64,000 nt of DNA from Roseinatronobacter sp. S2 (GTDB lineage: Bacteria; Pseudomonadota; Alphaproteobacteria; Rhodobacterales; Rhodobacteraceae): NCBI RefSeq assembly GCF_029581395.1, contig NZ_CP121113.1, forward strand, positions 2,662,001-2,726,000, read 5' to 3'. A model generated the notes under the pieces. It was given only the letters and a program-made list of their open reading frames with translations, was not told the DNA's origin and searched no databases. Below are positions 18,069 to 27,308 of the stretch, piece by piece; position 1 is the first letter of the stretch; each line of letters begins with the position of its first letter. A program made the position numbers and the translations under genes.

Positions 18069-19157
18069 TTACTGGCCCGTGCGCAAGCGCGTCCACAGGC
18101 GCGTGCTTATCCGTTCGGTCCGGTTGTCATAGGGCTGCAATGTCCAGAACCCGGCGCGCGCGGCGTCCGACGGATAGACGGTCGGATCGTTCAGCACATC
18201 TTCGTCAATAAACAGGGTCGATGCCGCATTCGCATTGGGGAACATCACATAATTGGTAATATCCGCTGCAATCTGCGCATCCATGATGAAATCGATGAAG
18301 GCATGCGCCCCTTCAGGGTTGGGGGCATCAACCGGAATGGTCAGCATGTCAAACCACAAATGCGCCCCTTCATCGGGAATGGCATAGCCCACCTCGAAAC
18401 TCTGGCCGGTTTCAGACGCGCGCTCCGCCGCTTGCAGCACATCGCCCGACCACCCGACCGCAAGGCAGATTTCGCCATTGGCCAGATCGGAAATATACTG
18501 CGAGGAATGGAAATAGCGCACCGTGGGCCGGACCTGCATCAGCATATCGGCTGCGGTGTTGAAATCCTCCTCCGAGGTCGAGGTCGGGTCCAGCCCCAGA
18601 TAGCGCATCGCGGGCGGGATCAGTTCCTTTTCGGTGTCCAGCCAAGCAATGCCGCAATCCTGAAACAGCGCCGCCTTTTCTGGGTCAAACAGAATGGACC
18701 AGCTGTCGACGACATAATCGTCGCCCAGACGGTCTGCCACAGCTTGCGCGTTATAGCCGATGCCCGTTGTGCCCCACAGATAAATGACCGAATGTTCATT
18801 TCCCGGATCAAAGGCCGCCGCCAGTTCCATCAGGTCAGCGTCCATATTGTCCAGATTGGGCAACAGATCGCGGTCCAGCGGCTGATAGACACCCGCCATG
18901 ATCTGGCGCTGCATGTAATCGGATGTCGGCACCACCACGTCAAACCCTGAAGACCCTGCCAGCATCCGCGCTTCCAGTGTTTCATTGGAATCAAACACAT
19001 CGTAATTGACGGAAATGCCGGTTTCTGCGGTGAACTTTTCGATCGTATCAGGTGCGATGTAATCGGACCAGTTGAAGACGTTAATGCTGTTTGCAGTTGC
19101 GCTTCCGGCCTGAAGGGCCATTGCAGCGCTGACTGCAAGAATAAAACGGTTTGTCAT
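18069..19157 (-). CDS. potF: Periplasmic putrescine/spermidine-binding protein
   Basis: Substrate-binding component of the polyamine importer. The 362-residue product has a cleavable signal peptide (residues 1-23, ending SATA). The mature start INVFNWSDYIAPDTIEKF is characteristic of PotD/PotF proteins, whose Trp/Asp residues here contact the polyamine. Other family features are VVVPTSDYMQRQIMAGVYQP and YLWGTTGIGYN. The start at 19157 is supported by a GGGAGACGC ribosome site 6 bp upstream. The 176-bp gap upstream, after the quinone oxidoreductase gene, is the likely site of the pot promoter. Putrescine preference over spermidine cannot be settled by eye. Confidence 0.93.
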   Translation of the reverse strand: MTNRFILAVSAAMALQAGSATANSINVFNWSDYIAPDTIEKFTAETGISVNYDVFDSNETLEARMLAGSSGFDVVVPTSDYMQRQIMAGVYQPLDRDLLPNLDNMDADLMELAAAFDPGNEHSVIYLWGTTGIGYNAQAVADRLGDDYVVDSWSILFDPEKAALFQDCGIAWLDTEKELIPPAMRYLGLDPTSTSEEDFNTAADMLMQVRPTVRYFHSSQYISDLANGEICLAVGWSGDVLQAAERASETGQSFEVGYAIPDEGAHLWFDMLTIPVDAPNPEGAHAFIDFIMDAQIAADITNYVMFPNANAASTLFIDEDVLNDPTVYPSDAARAGFWTLQPYDNRTERISTRLWTRLRTGQ

Positions 19158-19333
19158 GGATTGCGTCTCCCTGCTACGGGCAAGCGCTGTTTTATCATCT
19201 TGCGCTTTCGCCCAGTGTTGCCTGATCATTCCACAAGAAAAGGGCAGGCCTTGGCAAGCCCATTTCGGCGCCTGGGGAAAGTATTGATCAAACCCTGCCG
19301 AAATCCGGCGCGCGCGCCCATATTCGCACCGCG

Positions 19334-20320
19334 TCACCCCTCTACCTTCAGAACGATCTTGCCGATATGAGCAGAGCTTTCCATACGCGCATGAGCCGCA
19401 CCCGCATCGGCAAGCGCGAATTCACTGTCGATAACAGGTGCAAGGCTGCCCGCAGACAGGCGGGGCCAGACTTTTGCTTCCAGATCCGCCGCAATCGCGG
19501 CCTTGGCCGCGTCGGATTGCGGGCGCAGGGTCGATCCGGTCACCGTCAGGCGGCGCATCATCAGGGGTGCAAAATTCACGGCAATTTTCGGGCCTTGCAA
19601 AAACGCGATCTGCATCAGCCGCCCGTCATCGGCCAGGGCTTTCAGGTTGCGCGGAATATAATCGCCGCCCACCATATCCAGGATCAGGTTTGCGCCGCCT
19701 TCGGCTTGTAACACCGGCACGAAATCTTCTGCGCGGTAGTTGATCGCGCGTTCCGCCCCAAGGCGGATACAGGCCGCGCATTTGTCATCACTGCCCGCAG
19801 TCGCAAACACGCGTGCGCCAAACGCATGGGCCAGCTGTATGGCCGTGGTGCCAATACCGGAAGACCCGCCATGCACCAAAAACCGCTCGCCCGCCTGCAA
19901 GCGCCCGCGCATGAACACATTGGACCACACGGTAAAAAATGTCTCGGGCAGGCAGGCGGCGGCTTGCAATGTCATGCCATCCGGGACAGGCAACACCTGC
20001 CCCGCATCCGTCACGGCGTATTCCGCATAGGCCCCGCCGGGAAACAGCGCGCAAACCGCGTCCCCCGTTTGCCACCGCGTGACACCCGGCCCCACGGCCA
20101 CAACATGCCCCGCCCCTTCCAGACCGGGCAAGGGGGACGCGCCTGCGGGCGGGTCATAGGCGCCTGCGCGCTGCAAGGCATCGGGGCGGTTGACGCCCGC
20201 ATAGGCCAGCCGGATCACCACCTGCCCCGCGCCCGGCACCGGCACCGGACAGACAACTTCGCGCAGCACATCCGGCCCGCCGGGGGCCGATATTTCGATC
20301 GCGCGCATCATATGTGACAT
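19334..20320 (-). CDS. NAD(P)H:quinone oxidoreductase, zinc-independent MDR family (PIG3-like)
   Basis: Medium-chain dehydrogenase/reductase of 328 residues, predicted to reduce quinones or enones with NADPH. It begins RAIEISAPGGPDVLREV, typical of the TP53I3/PIG3 quinone oxidoreductase branch. It contains YAGVNRPDALQR and the nucleotide-binding stretch VHGGSSGIGTTAIQLAHAFG. The zinc-binding cysteines of alcohol dehydrogenases are absent. The ATG at 20320 has an AGG ribosome site at good spacing; an ATG at 20326 is an alternative two codons longer. It precedes potF on the same strand, and a Rhodobacteraceae-type repeat separates it from the aminotransferase upstream. Physiological substrate is unknown. 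Confidence 0.85.
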   Translation of the reverse strand: MSHMMRAIEISAPGGPDVLREVVCPVPVPGAGQVVIRLAYAGVNRPDALQRAGAYDPPAGASPLPGLEGAGHVVAVGPGVTRWQTGDAVCALFPGGAYAEYAVTDAGQVLPVPDGMTLQAAACLPETFFTVWSNVFMRGRLQAGERFLVHGGSSGIGTTAIQLAHAFGARVFATAGSDDKCAACIRLGAERAINYRAEDFVPVLQAEGGANLILDMVGGDYIPRNLKALADDGRLMQIAFLQGPKIAVNFAPLMMRRLTVTGSTLRPQSDAAKAAIAADLEAKVWPRLSAGSLAPVIDSEFALADAGAAHARMESSAHIGKIVLKVEG

Positions 20321-20340
20321 GGTCATCCTGTTTCTACCCG

Positions 20341-20395
20341 CTTCATCTTGCGTCAAATACTCCGGGGGGCAAGGGGGCAGCGCCCCCAAACCCCG
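20341..20395 (-). repeat. Intergenic repeat, GGAGTATTTTTGGCAAGATGAA family, copy 2
   Basis: Reverse-orientation copy of the element at 6262-6315. It has the hairpin GGGGGCGCTGCCCCC followed by CCCCCCGGAGTATTTGACGC and AAGATGAAG on the minus strand. It lies 3' of the branched-chain aminotransferase gene, again in a same-direction gap, and may terminate that transcript. Confidence 0.7.
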
Positions 20396-20401
20396 CCAGC
20401 G

Positions 20402-21265
20402 TCAAGCCACGCCGCTCAGGGCATAATCCCAATAAAGCTGCCTTGCGCGCAACCCCATGCGTGGCGCGCCCATGTCGCGATTAAGGTAGCGCGACACCGG
20501 CATCACCTTGGCAATATTGCCGGTGACGAAAATTTCTTCTGCCGCATCAAAATCGTCCAGCGTCAGGCTGGTTTCCACCACCTCTACCCCGTCCGCGCGC
20601 AACAGGGTGATTACGCGCTGGCGGGTAATTCCGTTCAGAAACATGCCATTGGGCACGGGCGTGAACACCGTGCCGTCGCGCACCATAAACACATTCGTCG
20701 ATGCGGTTTCGGCCACATGCCCGTCCACATCCAGCGACAATGCGTTTGAAAATCCGCGCGCGCGCGCGTCTGCCATGATGCGCGCATTATTGGCATAAAG
20801 CGATCCGGCCTTGGCCTCGGTCAGGGCCATGTCGGGGCGCGGGCGGCAGAAGGGCGACACTGTCAGCGAAAAGCTGCCCGGATCAGGCATGTCCAGCGCT
20901 TCGATACATATCGCAAATCCCGTGCTTTCGGGCACAGCGTCAATAATTCCGGGCGCGGACTCGCGCGACCACATCATCGGGCGCAGATACAGCGCTGCAT
21001 CCGGCGCAAAGTGTTTGCACCCTTCTTCCAGCAGCCCCTGAACGGTATCCGCATCCACCGGCGGCACCATCGCAATGGCCTGCGCTGACCGGATGATGCG
21101 GGCGGAATGCAGGTCCAGATCGGGGCGGGCGCCGTCAAACTGGCGCGCCCCGTCAAACACTTGCGATCCCAGCCATGCGGCATGATCGGCGGCCCCTATG
21201 ATGGGGGCATTGCCCTTGTGCCACTGGCCTTCATACCATGTGACAATCTGTTTTCCGACAGCCAT
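20402..21265 (-). CDS. ilvE: Branched-chain amino acid aminotransferase (PLP fold type IV)
   Basis: PLP-dependent transaminase, 287 residues, predicted to interconvert branched-chain amino acids and their 2-oxo acids with glutamate. Fold-type IV features are present: WYEGQWHKGNAPIIGAADHAAWLGSQVFDGAR at the N-terminus (split here by family convention), the Schiff-base lysine in LTEAKAGSLYANN, and the phosphate-binding region LDVDGHVAETASTNVFMV followed by NGMFLNGITRQRVI. It is slightly shorter than the roughly 300-residue IlvE. An alternative is a D-amino-acid transaminase or aminodeoxychorismate lyase of the same fold, but the N-terminal region favours the branched-chain group. Neighbouring genes do not belong to the same pathway. 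Confidence 0.85.
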   Translation of the reverse strand: MAVGKQIVTWYEGQWHKGNAPIIGAADHAAWLGSQVFDGARQFDGARPDLDLHSARIIRSAQAIAMVPPVDADTVQGLLEEGCKHFAPDAALYLRPMMWSRESAPGIIDAVPESTGFAICIEALDMPDPGSFSLTVSPFCRPRPDMALTEAKAGSLYANNARIMADARARGFSNALSLDVDGHVAETASTNVFMVRDGTVFTPVPNGMFLNGITRQRVITLLRADGVEVVETSLTLDDFDAAEEIFVTGNIAKVMPVSRYLNRDMGAPRMGLRARQLYWDYALSGVA

Positions 21266-21324
21266 AGATCAACTCTCCGCATCATCCCGTAACCGGCGCA
21301 ACCTGCGGCGCAAATGCGCGGGCG

Positions 21325-22020
21325 TCAACCCTGTCCGGGCGGGGTCGGGCGCAAATGCCCGGGCAGGTCATTGCGCAGATCGGGCGACGGGGCCTTGATG
21401 CATGACAACACGGCACGCGGGCCTGCAAGAACCGTGCGCAACAGCGGGTTGCGGTTCGCCGCCGCCTTGACCCGTTCAAACTGCATCACATCATCAATGC
21501 GGCGGTCCAGAAACGACCATGTCGCCTGTGCACCCGCGCTGTCATCGCCCAGCCAGAACAGCACTGTGGCGGAATACACCCCCGACAATGTGGCGCGTTT
21601 GGTATACCAGTTCACATCGCGCGATGTGTCGCCAAGGGCGGTCCAGATCATATCGACCGTGCCCCAGATGGCACGCGCGCCGTCGGCAGCATAGGGGGGC
21701 AGCGCAAACAGCGTGGTGCCGCGCCGGACCAGTTCGCGATCCTCGCACGCCTCTATCCGGTAGCGCACCGCTGTTGCGATACGGTCGCGAAAGCGCAGTT
21801 CCTGCAAATCGGTCTCTGCCAGCCGTGCCAGCATCTGCGCATCGCCGCGCCGGTGATAGGCCAGCGCCATATCCACGCCCCCACGCGGAAACAGCGCTTT
21901 CGCATGCGCGCCATCCAGCCCCACATCGCGGGCCGCGGCGCGCAGGCTTTCGTCGCTCCAGCCATCGAAGGGCACATGGTTCAACGCTGCATCCAGCAAG
22001 ATGTCGGATTGTTCGGCCAT
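21325..22020 (-). CDS. COQ9-family ubiquinone biosynthesis protein
   Basis: Lipid-binding accessory protein for ubiquinone biosynthesis; in the family it presents substrate to the COQ7-type hydroxylase. The 231-residue product shows the COQ9 domain: an N-terminal TetR-like helical part (LLDAALNHVPFDGWSDESLRAAARDVGLD) and the conserved C-terminal stretch NWYTKRATLSGVYSATVLFWLGDDS, with FLDRRIDDVMQFE near the end. Its start faces rpsU, 123 bp away. This divergent pairing with rpsU is, as I recall, common in Alphaproteobacteria and supports the assignment. No membrane segment is predicted beyond the amphipathic helix. Confidence 0.9.
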   Translation of the reverse strand: MAEQSDILLDAALNHVPFDGWSDESLRAAARDVGLDGAHAKALFPRGGVDMALAYHRRGDAQMLARLAETDLQELRFRDRIATAVRYRIEACEDRELVRRGTTLFALPPYAADGARAIWGTVDMIWTALGDTSRDVNWYTKRATLSGVYSATVLFWLGDDSAGAQATWSFLDRRIDDVMQFERVKAAANRNPLLRTVLAGPRAVLSCIKAPSPDLRNDLPGHLRPTPPGQG

Positions 22021-22143
22021 GTTGCGGCACCTCCCGTGTGTGGGTTGCTATGGTTCTTGTGACTAGACATAGCACATCGTTTTTGCTATGCGAGCGCTTC
22101 CTGCACTAATGCAACACTAACTTGGAAAGGTGGTGAAAACCAC

Positions 22144-22350
22144 ATGCAGGTATCGGTTCGTGATAACAATGTCGATCAGGCGCTTCGTGCACTGAAGAAA
22201 AAACTTCAGCGTGAAGGTGTGTTTCGTGAAATGAAGCTTAAAGAGCATTTCGAGAAACCCTCCGAGAAGAAAGCCCGTGAGAAAGCTGAAGCGATCCGCC
22301 GTGCGCGCAAACTTGCGCGCAAGAAGGCGCAACGCGAAGGTATGCTGTAA
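22144..22350 (+). CDS. rpsU: 30S ribosomal protein S21
   Basis: Small ribosomal subunit protein near the 16S rRNA 3' end, involved in initiation. The 68-residue basic product begins [20 protein letters not shown] and ends in an Arg/Lys-rich helix ([15 protein letters not shown]), as expected for alphaproteobacterial S21. A GGAAAGGTGG ribosome site lies upstream of the ATG. A strong terminator follows 46 bp after the stop, so it is a monocistronic unit. The 123-bp gap to the COQ9 gene contains a CATAGCA/TGCTATG inverted pair at 22068-22090 that could be promoter-associated. Confidence 0.97.
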   Translation: MQVSVRDNNVDQALRALKKKLQREGVFREMKLKEHFEKPSEKKAREKAEAIRRARKLARKKAQREGML

Positions 22351-22395
22351 TACGGCAGAACCATGGCGCGGGGTAACCCGTGCCTGAAATACGAA

Positions 22396-22427
22396 CCCCC
22401 ACAGGCCCGTCCTGCGGGGGTTTTTTT
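22396..22427 (+). terminator. Rho-independent terminator of rpsU
   Basis: Stem CCCCCACAGG/CCTGCGGGGG (22396-22405 with 22411-22420, one mismatch), loop CCCGT, followed directly by seven T residues. It is the clearest intrinsic terminator in the window. Confidence 0.92.
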
Positions 22428-22567
22428 CTGGCCCGCGCTGCTTTGTCCATTCCCAAGGCATCTTTGATGCTGACGCAGGGGCAATTCATCTATCCTGTCA
22501 CGCAGGCTTGCGTTTATCGGGGTTTTGCGTGTTAGTATCGCGTCACAGCAAATCCGTGACAGGGACC

Positions 22568-23341
22568 ATGCCAGCAACGCCAGTGATAGAAATTCGCGAT
22601 CTGCACAAATCCTATGGCACGCTGGATGTGCTGAAGGGTGTCAGCATCAACGCACAAAAGGGCGATGTGGTGTCGCTGATCGGGTCATCGGGGTCGGGCA
22701 AGTCCACGCTTTTGCGGTGCTGCAACCTGCTGGAAGACAGCCAGCAGGGCGAAATCCTGTTTCAGGGCGAACCCGTGCGCTGGCGCGGGGCGGGACACAG
22801 CCGCCAGCCCGCAGACCGCGCGCAGGTGACGCGCATTCGCACGAACCTGTCGATGGTGTTCCAAAGCTTCAATCTGTGGGCGCATATGACCGTGCTGCAA
22901 AATGTCATGGAAGCGCCGCTGCATGTGCTGAAGCAAGACCGCGCACAGGTTGAGGCCCGCGCGCGTGCGCTTCTGGACAAGGTGGGCATTGGCGACAAGG
23001 CCGATGTGTTTCCGGCGCAAATGTCGGGCGGGCAGCAACAGCGCGCCGCGATTGCGCGCGCGCTGTGCATGGAACCGGCGGCGCTGCTGTTTGATGAACC
23101 CACATCCGCACTGGACCCCGAACTGGAACAGGAAGTCGTGCGCGTGATCAAGGCGCTGGCGCACGAAGGGCGCACCATGCTGATTGTCACCCATGATATG
23201 CGTCTGGCGGCAGATGTGTCCGATCATGTCGTATTCCTGCATGATGGCCGGATCGAAGAACAAGGCCCGCCAGAGTCGCTATTCAAGACGCCGCAATCTG
23301 CGCGACTGAAACAATTCCTCAGCCACGCGCAAGCGGCCTGA
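22568..23341 (+). CDS. Amino-acid-type ABC transporter ATP-binding protein
   Basis: ATPase of a polar-amino-acid (HisP/OccP class) importer, 257 residues. It contains GSSGSGKSTLLRCCNLLE (Walker A), MSGGQQQRAAIARAL (signature), ALLFDEPTSALD (Walker B) and VTHDMRLA (switch His). The insert EPVRWRGAGHSRQPADRAQ after the Walker A region is typical of the histidine/lysine/ornithine/octopine branch. The ATG at 22568 sits 7 bp after an AGGGA site. It starts a co-directional run with a binding protein and two permeases, and then the gamma-glutamylation genes. Context suggests the cargo may be an amine or basic amino acid used by those downstream enzymes. Confidence 0.9.
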   Translation: MPATPVIEIRDLHKSYGTLDVLKGVSINAQKGDVVSLIGSSGSGKSTLLRCCNLLEDSQQGEILFQGEPVRWRGAGHSRQPADRAQVTRIRTNLSMVFQSFNLWAHMTVLQNVMEAPLHVLKQDRAQVEARARALLDKVGIGDKADVFPAQMSGGQQQRAAIARALCMEPAALLFDEPTSALDPELEQEVVRVIKALAHEGRTMLIVTHDMRLAADVSDHVVFLHDGRIEEQGPPESLFKTPQSARLKQFLSHAQAA

Positions 23342-23390
23342 GACAACCATAACCAACGACGATTCACCAACAAAACGGGGAGACGACATA

Positions 23391-24128
23391 ATGAAAACGA
23401 CAAGCCTGACTCTGGCAGCACTCGCCTTGGCAACATCGGGCGCCATGGCGCAGGACGTGGTGCGCATGGGGTCCGAAGGGGCCTACCCCCCCTATAACTT
23501 CATCAATGACGCCACGGGCGAGCTTGACGGCTATGAGCGCGAGCTTGGCGATGAACTTTGCCTGCGTGCGGGATTGAACTGCGAATGGGTCATCAATGAC
23601 TGGGACACGATTATCCCCAATCTGGTATCGGGCAACTATGACACCATCATGGCCGGTATGAGCATCACCGACGCCCGCATGGAAGTGATTTCGTTCACGC
23701 AGAACTATCTGCTGCCCGAACCTTCGGCCTATATCGGGCTGGCAGGCACAGACGCCGCCGTGCGCGACGGCGGCGTGATCGCGGTGCAGTCCAACACCAT
23801 TCAGGCAGGCCATGTCGCCGAAGGCGACGCAGACCTGCTGGAATTCCCCACACCGGATGAAACCATTTCCGCCCTGCGCAATGGCGAAGCCGATGCCGTG
23901 CTGGCCGACAAGGCGTTTCTTGCCCCCTATGTGGGCGATTCCGGCGGCGAGCTGGTCTTTTTGGGCGATGATGTCCTGCTGGGCGGCGGGATCGGCATTG
24001 GCGTGCGCCAAAGCGATGACAGCCTGCGCGAAACATTTGATGCCGCGATTGCCAGCATGAAGGAAGACGGCACGCTGAACGAAATGATCGCCAAGTGGTT
24101 TGGCGACGAACACCCGAAATTTGACTGA
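23391..24128 (+). CDS. Periplasmic polar amino acid/amine-binding protein
   Basis: Substrate-binding protein of the same ABC importer, 245 residues, family 3 (HisJ/ArgT/OccT fold). It has a signal peptide (MKTTSLTLAALALATSGAMA). The mature start QDVVRMGSEGAYPPYNFIND and ELDGYERELGDELC are the family's first ligand-binding segment. MAGMSITDARMEVISFTQNY carries the Arg that holds an alpha-carboxylate in amino-acid-binding members (TDARME). Retention of that Arg argues for an amino acid rather than a simple diamine ligand. It is 49 bp after the ATPase gene, with GGGGAGACG as ribosome site. Confidence 0.9.
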   Translation: MKTTSLTLAALALATSGAMAQDVVRMGSEGAYPPYNFINDATGELDGYERELGDELCLRAGLNCEWVINDWDTIIPNLVSGNYDTIMAGMSITDARMEVISFTQNYLLPEPSAYIGLAGTDAAVRDGGVIAVQSNTIQAGHVAEGDADLLEFPTPDETISALRNGEADAVLADKAFLAPYVGDSGGELVFLGDDVLLGGGIGIGVRQSDDSLRETFDAAIASMKEDGTLNEMIAKWFGDEHPKFD

Positions 24129-24179
24129 CCCTGCATCAGGCGGGGCCAGTATGCCCCGCCTGTAGCCCCGTGCGCACGC

Positions 24180-25061
24180 ATGTTCAGTTTTTGCACCGAC
24201 CCGTCCAGCCTGCCGCAATGGCAGTGGTTTGCCTGTTATCTGACAAGCGCAACCCATCTTAATTTTTATCACGCCTTCGGGGTGGTGTTGCTTTTGCTGG
24301 CCATCACCGCGCCAGCAGCGCTTGCCATGGGGATGGCAGGCGCTTTGGCGTTGCGTTCGCGCATACCGCCGCTGAACTGGTTGGGCAAAGGCTATGTCAA
24401 TATCGTGCGCGGTGTGCCCGATATTGTGTTTTTCCTGTTCGTGCCCATCGCGCTGGGGCAAGGGATTGAATGGGTTCTGCACCAGATCAACTGCCCCGAC
24501 TGGGACCAGCCCATCCGGCAGGGCAATGATTTCATCGTATGCCGTGACGCCAAGATGCCGCCGGTAAATTCGCCGCGCTGGGTGTATGATGTCTATGGGT
24601 TTTTCATGGCCGTTATCGCCTTCGCGCTGGTGTTCGGCGCCTTTGTGGCCAACACACTTTACGGGGCCATGCGCGCAGTCCCGCAGGCGCAGGTTGAGAC
24701 CGCCGAGGCCTATGGCATGACGCAGCGGCAGGCATTCCGGCGCATCATCTTGCCGCAGATGTGGGTTTACGCGCTGCCGGGCCTGTCGAATATCTGGCAG
24801 ATCCTGACCAAGGCCACGCCGCTTTTGTTCCTGCTGGGCATTCAGGACATTGTCTATTGGGCGCGCGAGTTGGGCGGGCAGAAAACATCGCTGTTCACCT
24901 ACCCGCATCCTGACTGGCGGGTGTGGTATTTCCTTGTTCTGCTGTGTTTCTACCTAACACTGACATGGGCCAGCGAACGCGCATTCGCGCGGCTGAATGA
25001 CAAGTTGTCGCGCGGACAGGCCACCGCTGCGGGTGAACGCCAGCGAAAGGCCGGATCATGA
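24180..25061 (+). CDS. Amino-acid-type ABC transporter permease (HisQ-like)
   Basis: Inner-membrane channel subunit, 293 residues, with about five hydrophobic segments. YVNIVRGVPDIVFFLFVP is the usual RGTP-like loop of this permease class, and ETAEAYGMTQRQAFRRIILPQMW is the EAA loop that meets the ATPase. An extra segment between about residues 98 and 135 (WVLHQINCPDWDQPIRQ) lengthens it relative to the roughly 230-residue HisQ. Its stop overlaps the next permease gene by 4 bp. It pairs with the following gene to make the heterodimeric channel. Confidence 0.88.
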   Translation: MFSFCTDPSSLPQWQWFACYLTSATHLNFYHAFGVVLLLLAITAPAALAMGMAGALALRSRIPPLNWLGKGYVNIVRGVPDIVFFLFVPIALGQGIEWVLHQINCPDWDQPIRQGNDFIVCRDAKMPPVNSPRWVYDVYGFFMAVIAFALVFGAFVANTLYGAMRAVPQAQVETAEAYGMTQRQAFRRIILPQMWVYALPGLSNIWQILTKATPLLFLLGIQDIVYWARELGGQKTSLFTYPHPDWRVWYFLVLLCFYLTLTWASERAFARLNDKLSRGQATAAGERQRKAGS

Positions 25062-25909
25062 GGACATGTCTGGAAAGCCTGCAAGGCTACGGGTTGCGCG
25101 CGCTGGGGCGGCAATATGGCGAAAACCTGTTGCCGCGCGGCCTTGATATTACGCTATGCGACCAGATTTTCCTGATCGGCAGCGGGTTGATCTGGAACAT
25201 CTATTTTGCGGCCATCGCCATCGGGATCGGGTTCGGTCTGGCCACGGGCGTGGCACTGGCCAAATTCAGCCAGAACCGCTGGATCAACCGTCCCGCATCC
25301 GCCTTTGTGTTTATCTTTCGCGGATCGCCATTGTTCATCCAGTTTTTCTTTTTCTATGCGCTGTTCATCCTGCTGCCGCGGACGGGGCTGGAAATTCCGC
25401 TGGGCTTTACGACCCTGACAGTCAATACCAGCGCGCTGACCACGGCGCAGGTGGGCGGGCTGGTGGTTCTGGTGCTGAACACAACTGCCTATTCGGCGGA
25501 ATTGTTCTACGGCGCGTTGCGGTCCATCCCAAAGGGCGATCTGGAAGCGGCGGACGCTTATGGCCTGTCGGGGTTTACCAAATTCCGGCGCGTTGTCTTT
25601 CCATCCATGCTGCGGCTGGCATGGCCCAGCTACACGAATGAGGCGATCTTTCTGACGCATTCCACCACGCTGGTCTTTCTGTCGGCATTCCCCGCGCGCC
25701 AGCAATCGGGCGAGGCATTCTATTACGCGCGCTATTTCGTGGACCAGACTTTTAACCCCTTTGTGGCCTATCCGATTGTCGCGGCCTATTTCGTGGCGCT
25801 GACACTGGCCATTATCGGCATTTTTGCGCTGGCAAATCTGCGTTTGAACCGGCATCTTCCGCGCGAACGCCGCCAACGCCTGCGGTTTCGCCCTCAATAC
25901 ATCCGCTAG
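25058..25909 (+). CDS. Amino-acid-type ABC transporter permease (HisM-like)
   Basis: Second channel subunit, 283 residues. Hydrophobic segments begin near residue 43 (IYFAAIAIGIGFGLATGVAL). FIFRGSPLFIQFFFFYALF is the RGTP-like loop, and DLEAADAYGLSGFTKFRRVVFPSMLRL the EAA loop. Translation is coupled to the upstream permease by an ATGA overlap. The gene ends 16 bp before the first glutamine-synthetase-like gene, so the importer and the catabolic genes very probably share a transcript. Confidence 0.88.
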   Translation: MRTCLESLQGYGLRALGRQYGENLLPRGLDITLCDQIFLIGSGLIWNIYFAAIAIGIGFGLATGVALAKFSQNRWINRPASAFVFIFRGSPLFIQFFFFYALFILLPRTGLEIPLGFTTLTVNTSALTTAQVGGLVVLVLNTTAYSAELFYGALRSIPKGDLEAADAYGLSGFTKFRRVVFPSMLRLAWPSYTNEAIFLTHSTTLVFLSAFPARQQSGEAFYYARYFVDQTFNPFVAYPIVAAYFVALTLAIIGIFALANLRLNRHLPRERRQRLRFRPQYIR

Positions 25910-25925
25910 ATGATGACGCTAAGTG

Positions 25926-27245
25926 ATGGACGCACAAAATTTGCAGAATATTCGTATTGCCATTCCCGACCTGAACGGCCAGGCCCGCGCCAAACGGGTG
26001 CCCGCCATCCAATATGACAAACTGATGCGCGGAGAGGCGAAAATGCCGCTTTCTGCGCTGAACCTTGACATATGGGGCAATGATATTGCGGACAGCCCGC
26101 TGGTGTTCCAGACAGGCGATGCCGACGGCTTTCTACGCCCGACCGAACGCGGGTTGGTGCCCATGCCATGGATCGGACCGGATGCGGCGCTGCTGCCCAT
26201 GAGCATGTATTATGATGATGGCCGCCCTTTTGCGGGCGATGCCCGCCATGCACTGGCACAGGTTGTGGCACGGCTGCATGCGCGCGGGCTTACGGCTGTC
26301 ACAGCCACGGAACTGGAATTCTATCTGATCGATGACAGCGGGCCGGAATACCAGCCACCTGCCAGCCCGATTTCGGGGCGGCGCGCGACGGGTGCGGCCA
26401 CGCTGTCGCTACGCATGCTGGACGAATTCAACGCCTTTTTTGATGCGCTTTATGACGGCTGCGATGCGATGGGCATCGATGCCGATACCGCCACATCCGA
26501 GGCAGGACCGGGCCAGTTCGAGATTAACCTGAACCACGGGTCCGACCCCATGAAGATGGCCGATGACACATGGCTTTTCAAACTGCTGGTGCGCAGGCTT
26601 GCCCGTCAGCACGGCATGGCCGCCAGCTTCATGGCCAAACCTTATGCGGGCGCGTCCGGCAGCGGGCTGCATATGCACGCGTCGCTTCTGGACAGTGACG
26701 GCGCAAATATATTCGACAATGGCGGGCCGGAAGGCAGCGAAGCACTACAGCACGCCATTGCAGGCACGTTGTCCAGCATGGCCGATGCCGCGCTGATCTT
26801 CGCGCCGCATGCCAACAGCTATGCCCGCCTTGTGCCCGGTGCGCATGCGCCCACCGCGATTGCATGGGGCTATGAAAACCGCACCGCATCGGTGCGTGTG
26901 CCACTGGGTGCGCCCCGCGCGCGCCGTCTGGAACACCGTGTTGCGGGCGGCGATGTAAACCCCTATCTGCTGATGGCGGCGGTTCTGGGGGGCATGGCGC
27001 TGGGGCTGGAAGACGGGCTTGCCCCCCCTGCCCCAATCACCGGCGATGCCTATGCGCAGGACTTGCCGCAAATTCCCGCGACATGGACAGACGCGCTGGC
27101 GGCGTTCGGGCATTCAGCGCATATGCGGCGCATTTTTGACCCGATGCTGATTGACAACATGATCCGCACCAAGCGTCAGGAAATGGCCGCGTTGCAGGGG
27201 CTGGAACCGCAGCAAGTGCTGGATCTGTATCTGGAAACAGTCTGA
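25926..27245 (+). CDS. Glutamine synthetase-family gamma-glutamyl ligase (PuuA-like), paralogue 1
   Basis: ATP-dependent ligase predicted to join glutamate to an amine, as PuuA does with putrescine. The 439-residue protein has the glutamine synthetase catalytic fold: ATELEFYLID (metal-binding Glu), SEAGPGQFEINL, ASGSGLHMHASL (catalytic His loop) and WGYENRTASVRVP (phosphate/ATP contacts). True GlnA nitrogen-assimilation enzymes carry an NRxxxxRIP and adenylylation loop not clearly seen here, and the N-terminus is short and divergent. It follows the ABC importer by 16 bp and a GATase gene comes after 63 bp. The amine substrate (putrescine, ethanolamine, other monoamine) is unknown. Confidence 0.82.
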   Translation: MDAQNLQNIRIAIPDLNGQARAKRVPAIQYDKLMRGEAKMPLSALNLDIWGNDIADSPLVFQTGDADGFLRPTERGLVPMPWIGPDAALLPMSMYYDDGRPFAGDARHALAQVVARLHARGLTAVTATELEFYLIDDSGPEYQPPASPISGRRATGAATLSLRMLDEFNAFFDALYDGCDAMGIDADTATSEAGPGQFEINLNHGSDPMKMADDTWLFKLLVRRLARQHGMAASFMAKPYAGASGSGLHMHASLLDSDGANIFDNGGPEGSEALQHAIAGTLSSMADAALIFAPHANSYARLVPGAHAPTAIAWGYENRTASVRVPLGAPRARRLEHRVAGGDVNPYLLMAAVLGGMALGLEDGLAPPAPITGDAYAQDLPQIPATWTDALAAFGHSAHMRRIFDPMLIDNMIRTKRQEMAALQGLEPQQVLDLYLETV

Positions 27246-27308
27246 CCCCATCCTTGCCCGCCCCGCACAACACTGCTAAGTTTGATCAAATTCCGAAAGT
27301 CCGCGACA

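Noticed and set aside
22068..22090. CATAGCA/TGCTATG inverted pair between COQ9 and rpsU
   Set aside because: Only 7 bp with a 9-bp loop; too short to claim as an operator, noted only with rpsU.
23364..24908. Long minus-strand frame opposite the amino-acid importer genes (514 codons)
   Set aside because: Shadow frame; the plus strand has a signal peptide, family motifs and operon overlaps.
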